This document shows, piece after piece, positions 8,531 through 11,587 of a stretch of DNA of 11,587 nt; positions within the stretch are counted from its first letter, which is position 1; each line of letters begins with the position of its first letter. The position numbers and the translations under genes were made by a program. The stretch comes from Spirogloea muscicola (lineage: Eukaryota; Streptophyta; Zygnematophyceae; Spirogloeales; Spirogloeaceae): positions 59,767 through 71,353 of the forward strand of contig WELB01000377.1 in NCBI GenBank assembly GCA_009602725.1. Reading direction: 5' to 3'. The notes beneath the pieces are model-generated. The model saw only the letters and a program-made list of their open reading frames with translations, was not told the origin of the DNA and made no database searches.

Positions 8531-9310
8531 AGCTGGTACAATGTTGTAAGAACAAGAGAAGCAGCTCTTCCAGGAGCTTTAGGGCTGTGAGAGGCCAGCC
8601 CCAAGAGGAAGGGCTCGGAAGGTAATGGAGGCCGTTCGAGCTTACACTGTGTTCAGGCTAGAGGCTTCATCTTGCGTTTGCTTGTTCCACAAGACGTAAC
8701 CTGCAAGCCGTCAATCTATTTGGACCTCGAGTTATGCAACCCAAGGCTGAGAGGGGCCGAGGATACTGGGTGAAAGCACAGCGGCACGGCATAGCGTCCA
8801 ACTTATTGAGACCGTGTTGCTATGTTGTGTCAAGCTCCGACAATGCACTGTAGCTAATTCACTGGCACGAGCAGCTGTATGACAGCCGTTCCACATGGTA
8901 CAGGCGCAGACCTATGGAGGACAGGGAGGGCAAGGGAAGCTTCTCATACAGCATTGGCACCTCGATGCTTGCTACATCTGGTTGACAAGAAGCTCTTCAA
9001 AAGCGATAATTGGGCCAGCCCAGAGAAGGTGGACAACACTTGAAAGGGGCGGCAAGATGTAGCCCTGCACTGCCTCATTGGAGCTCTACAATCAGGTGTT
9101 GCTGAAAGCTGCTGAAAGCTTCTCTTGGTTGCCGTGTTTGGCAATTTGTGCTTTTAATACCGAGCCTAGCTCGAGATACTCCACAAACTGGACCGGACGA
9201 CCAGGAAGCAGATACCAGGTAGTGGCAAGGCCATTTCCTAAATGCTACATTGGCTCCTCTGCATGCCCTTGATAATCACTTTTATTTTGGCCTTGACTGT
9301 TTCTAGTCAA
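8531..9310. other. Intergenic stretch, no convincing gene
   Basis: About 50% GC. Several open stretches of 30-45 codons occur on both strands (for instance plus strand near 8660-8770 and 8865-8970, minus strand near 9120-9190). None shows a recognisable motif or a consistent chain of splice sites. No RNA gene or repeat identified apart from the hairpin at 8582-8601. Confidence 0.4.
8582..8601 (-). repeat. Fifth copy of the GGGCTGG hairpin unit, opposite orientation
   Basis: GGGCTG (8582-8587) and CAGCCC (8596-8601) form a perfect 6-bp stem around an 8-base loop. Read on the minus strand it closely matches the units at 7588-8068. Confidence 0.45.
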
Positions 9311-9316
9311 TGCACA

Positions 9317-9331
9317 TTACATATCATTACA
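9317..9331 (-). terminator. Probable polyadenylation signals (two TGTAA) of the hydroxylase-like gene
   Basis: Two minus-strand TGTAA motifs, at 9331-9327 and 9321-9317, form a 10-bp direct repeat. They are the first such motifs after the stop at 9687-9685, about 350 nt downstream. The stretch between is taken as 3' UTR. Confidence 0.4.
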
Positions 9332-9684
9332 TATCTATCGCACCAACCCAATCTAGTTGCAAGCTCTGGCAGCTACAAAGATTTGCCCATTGGGCTACAT
9401 CAATAATGAACATGGTCGGCTTCCAATGTTGTAAAACCATAGCTAACCTGCAAGACTAGCAAATAATTGTGAATGCAGGCAGCGAGATTGACTGAAATAT
9501 TGAACCTGTAAGCTACATTCACTTGAGGCAGTCTCTTAGAAATCAATGAATGTGCTGCACAGAAACCTGAATGAGGGTGGGCGAAAGAGCAAAGCTTGTA
9601 GACAAAGCAATAAGGCGACTACAGAGAAGCTGTACAAACCACCAGAATGCCACTATCTTGGTGGCTTTTGGTGCCTCTTTGACA
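9332..9684 (-). other. Probable 3' UTR of the hydroxylase-like gene
   Basis: Lies between the stop codon and the tandem TGTAA motifs. It contains a 47-codon open stretch directly after the stop in a shifted frame, discussed as a finding. A minus-strand AG acceptor near 9470 could instead lead to a further exon, but none is needed. Confidence 0.4.
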
Positions 9685-11587
9685 TCAACCTACAAGGGAG
9701 AAATCGGGCGTCGTGCCCATAATATTGTCGAGGGGTGGGCATGTGAAGCTGAACCAGAAATTCTCGTCCCGCAGATGGTGCTTGACATGCGCCCGCTTTA
9801 TTATTCTTGCCAGGTAAGACCTCATGGGGACTTTTGTGTGTACTCTGCCACTCATTCAACAGATTCGTGTGAGCAAACCACCCCATCTGTTCCACATATT
9901 ACTGTTTGATGCCTCCCAGCAGAGGAGTTACAAGTGTGCTATGGCCCTCCTAGGCGTGGCCCCAAATGAAAATTAAAGGCTTCAGAGATGCTACATGGAA
10001 GACCAGCCAAGGACGTCAAGCAAACGTGAGCCACACATGGTGCAAGCAAATACTGCCCCTTCATGACTTGCGACCAGAGGACGAAGCACTGTGGCTATAA
10101 GTGGGGGAGGGCAAGCCACCAAACTCACAGGAAGTGGGTCCACTCATACGCTAAGCCCATTGCAAAGTAAGTGAAAGCAGCAGTAAGGAAGAGAGGAAAG
10201 TTGTCCTGCCAAATAATACAAGAACGCAGATAAGGTGAGCAGTCAGCCAGTGCAAGCAAATGGAGCTTCTCCGACTAGGCATGGTCGTATAGGTGCAGAC
10301 ACAGTGAGGTCTGTGACAGTCAGAGGACATCGCTCAATCGACCTCTCCAAGGTTGTGACATACTGCCGCACTGGTCCCTCGGCCAGGAGAGATGAGGAAA
10401 GGTCAAGGGGACAGGGCAGCATGTTTGAGACCTTAAAAATAAGCTGGAAAGAGCCCACAGAAATCGCCATGAAAAAGCCCACAATCTCAAGGCCGTCAAT
10501 GGAGATGTGGTGATAAGGCATCATATGGTGCGACCTGTGGATATTTGTCAACAACCTGCACATGGAGAAGGACCACCATGAAACTGTCACTTGCAGTACG
10601 GACCACACAATGATGTGTGTGCCGAAGGCCGGCACTTTCTGAAGCTTCAAGCAAGAGTCGCTGAAACATGCACAAGAGGCTCGGCGCAGGTGCAGTACCA
10701 CTTCTTCCTGCCATGGAGCAGCTTGCTGTGGATGGCCCACTCCTGGAACATCCACAGCAGCATCACCACAACCACAACTGTATGACACACAAGGACAATG
10801 GAAGCCGGCAGAGGCATACATTCTGGTCAGCAGTGCAGCCTCGTTTGTTGCAAGCGTTGGCGACTGTCGACTGATCTGATGACAGCCTCTCGATCTGTTG
10901 CAGTCTGGCAGGGCTCTCGAAAGACCGAAAGGCTTGCGAATTGCGCAAATCTGCCAATTACAGCATCCCCTATGCGACAGCGCTCACAAAGACTGCCATC
11001 ACTTGTCGTGCCACCTCCAGTCTCAACGTCTATAAGTACGACAAGGGCGTCAGCATTGTGAGTGTGCACGGTGCTCAAGGGCGACAGCACTAGGCGGTGG
11101 TGGTATTGGCTGCCTCGACGACCGGGGCCTGGCATGGCCTGGCAACAGCAGCCTCGACGGAAACGCTAGGACCATAACACCTCCCCAACGACGCACTTCC
11201 CCAGTGGGTCGTTAAACGGCAGATTGGGCACTCCATAGGGCTCCACCGTCACGCCCGCAGGTCGCCGACGGCAGCCAGATTGGGTGCGGAATGGCGGCGG
11301 GCGCTCGCGCTCACCGCAGGCGTCGGCGCCACAGAAGGGCCGGCTGACGCGCGCGGCGGCCATGGCGAGCAGGCAGGCGAGGATGAGGAGGATGGAGCGG
11401 CGGGAGAGGAAGACGGCGAGCGCGCCCCCGATGCCCCGCGGCACGTCCGCCGTTATCGCCCGGTACTGCCGCAGCTCCTTGGGCGTCCGCAGCTCCCGCA
11501 GCCGCAGGCTGTCCACGAGCCCGGCGTAAGGGCCGGCCATCTCCGCCGCCGGCGCCGCCGGCGCTGCCGCCGGCGCCGCCGGCGCCG
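9685..11587 (-). CDS. Fatty-acid hydroxylase / sterol desaturase superfamily membrane protein, 5' partial, 5 exons
   Basis: Exons in transcript order: 11587-11315 (open at the window edge), 10777-10699, 10555-10432, 10205-10129, 9844-9685. All junctions are in phase and the donors include GTGAGC and GTGAGT. Counting from the ATG at 11540 gives 221 residues, but the frame stays open upstream through an Ala-Ala-Pro repeat, so the true N-terminus, perhaps a transit peptide, is probably outside. Histidine boxes are HSKLLH (92-97), HRSHH (108-112), HFLVH (167-171) and HVKHH (188-192), the iron-ligand pattern of this superfamily. Hydrophobic segments lie at ~44-62, 76-86, 124-142 and 146-162. Family knowledge: ER or plastid membrane di-iron enzymes that hydroxylate or desaturate fatty acids, sterols or carotenoids, using O2. 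The substrate cannot be told from sequence. The final codons (PDFSLVG, then TGA) are the least certain part. Confidence 0.85.
11541..11587 (-). repeat. 9-bp GC-only tandem repeat coding Ala-Ala-Pro
   Basis: The last 47 bases are made of GCGGCGCCG-like units. In the hydroxylase frame they read as an AAP repeat (APAAPAAAPAAPAAE) just before the conserved part. Such linkers are common between targeting peptides and mature domains in algal proteins. Confidence 0.6.

Noticed and set aside
9571-9961. Plus-strand reading with a perfect-looking intron (GTAAGA ... CAACAG) and about 125 open codons
   Set aside because: The opposite strand carries the HFLVH and HVKHH histidine-box exon of the hydroxylase in a phase-perfect chain; the plus reading is its shadow.
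10243-10821. Minus-strand 192-codon continuous open frame
   Set aside because: It runs through two introns of the hydroxylase gene; only the 10555-10432 part is in the coding frame, and the upstream exon uses another frame.
10827-11135. Minus-strand 102-codon open frame, possible extra exon with a TATAG acceptor
   Set aside because: Joining 11315 directly to 10777 keeps phase and gives a natural family sequence before the first histidine box, so this stretch is taken as intron 1.

Overview
The window looks like nuclear DNA of a green alga (chlorophyte, probably Chlorella-like). The signs are plant-type genes split by short introns (about 105-540 bp), a plant-type TTTAGGG telomere motif, TGTAA motifs where polyadenylation signals would sit in chlorophytes, and genes whose 5' ends are very GC-rich while their 3' ends drift toward about 50% GC. 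No prokaryotic operon, CRISPR array, rRNA, tRNA or complete transposon was seen. All exon models below were built by hand from reading frame, splice consensus and phase; none rests on RNA evidence.

Layout. (1) 1-1599, plus strand: the 3' part of an FAF2/UBXD8 (plant PUX10)-type UBX protein, a Cdc48/p97 adaptor with a hydrophobic hairpin, UAS domain, coiled coil and UBX domain, in four exons; the 5' end is outside the window. (2) 1600-2116: shared 3' flank of two convergent genes. (3) 2117-6964, minus strand: a seven-exon gene for a 1205-residue disordered protein resembling plant LTI65/RD29/CAP160 cold- and desiccation-induced proteins, with a Gly/Tyr/Ser/Ala tandem-repeat tract and a duplicated C-terminal module. 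(4) 6965-9684: intergenic. It starts with a GC-rich probable promoter holding one DRE-like and three ACGT-core elements, continues into a pyrimidine-rich tract with degenerate hairpin repeats, then a stretch with no convincing gene, then the 3' flank of the next gene. (5) 9685-11587, minus strand: a five-exon membrane fatty-acid-hydroxylase/sterol-desaturase superfamily gene with four histidine boxes, running off the right edge.

Biologically, the three genes touch lipid and stress biology: a membrane- or lipid-droplet-associated Cdc48 adaptor, a dehydration-type disordered protein and a di-iron lipid-modifying enzyme. Nothing in the sequence shows that they are co-regulated. The most notable observation is the LTI65/RD29-like gene with an ABRE/DRE-like cluster upstream, which resembles the land-plant RD29 promoter arrangement. 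No entirely new system was recognised.
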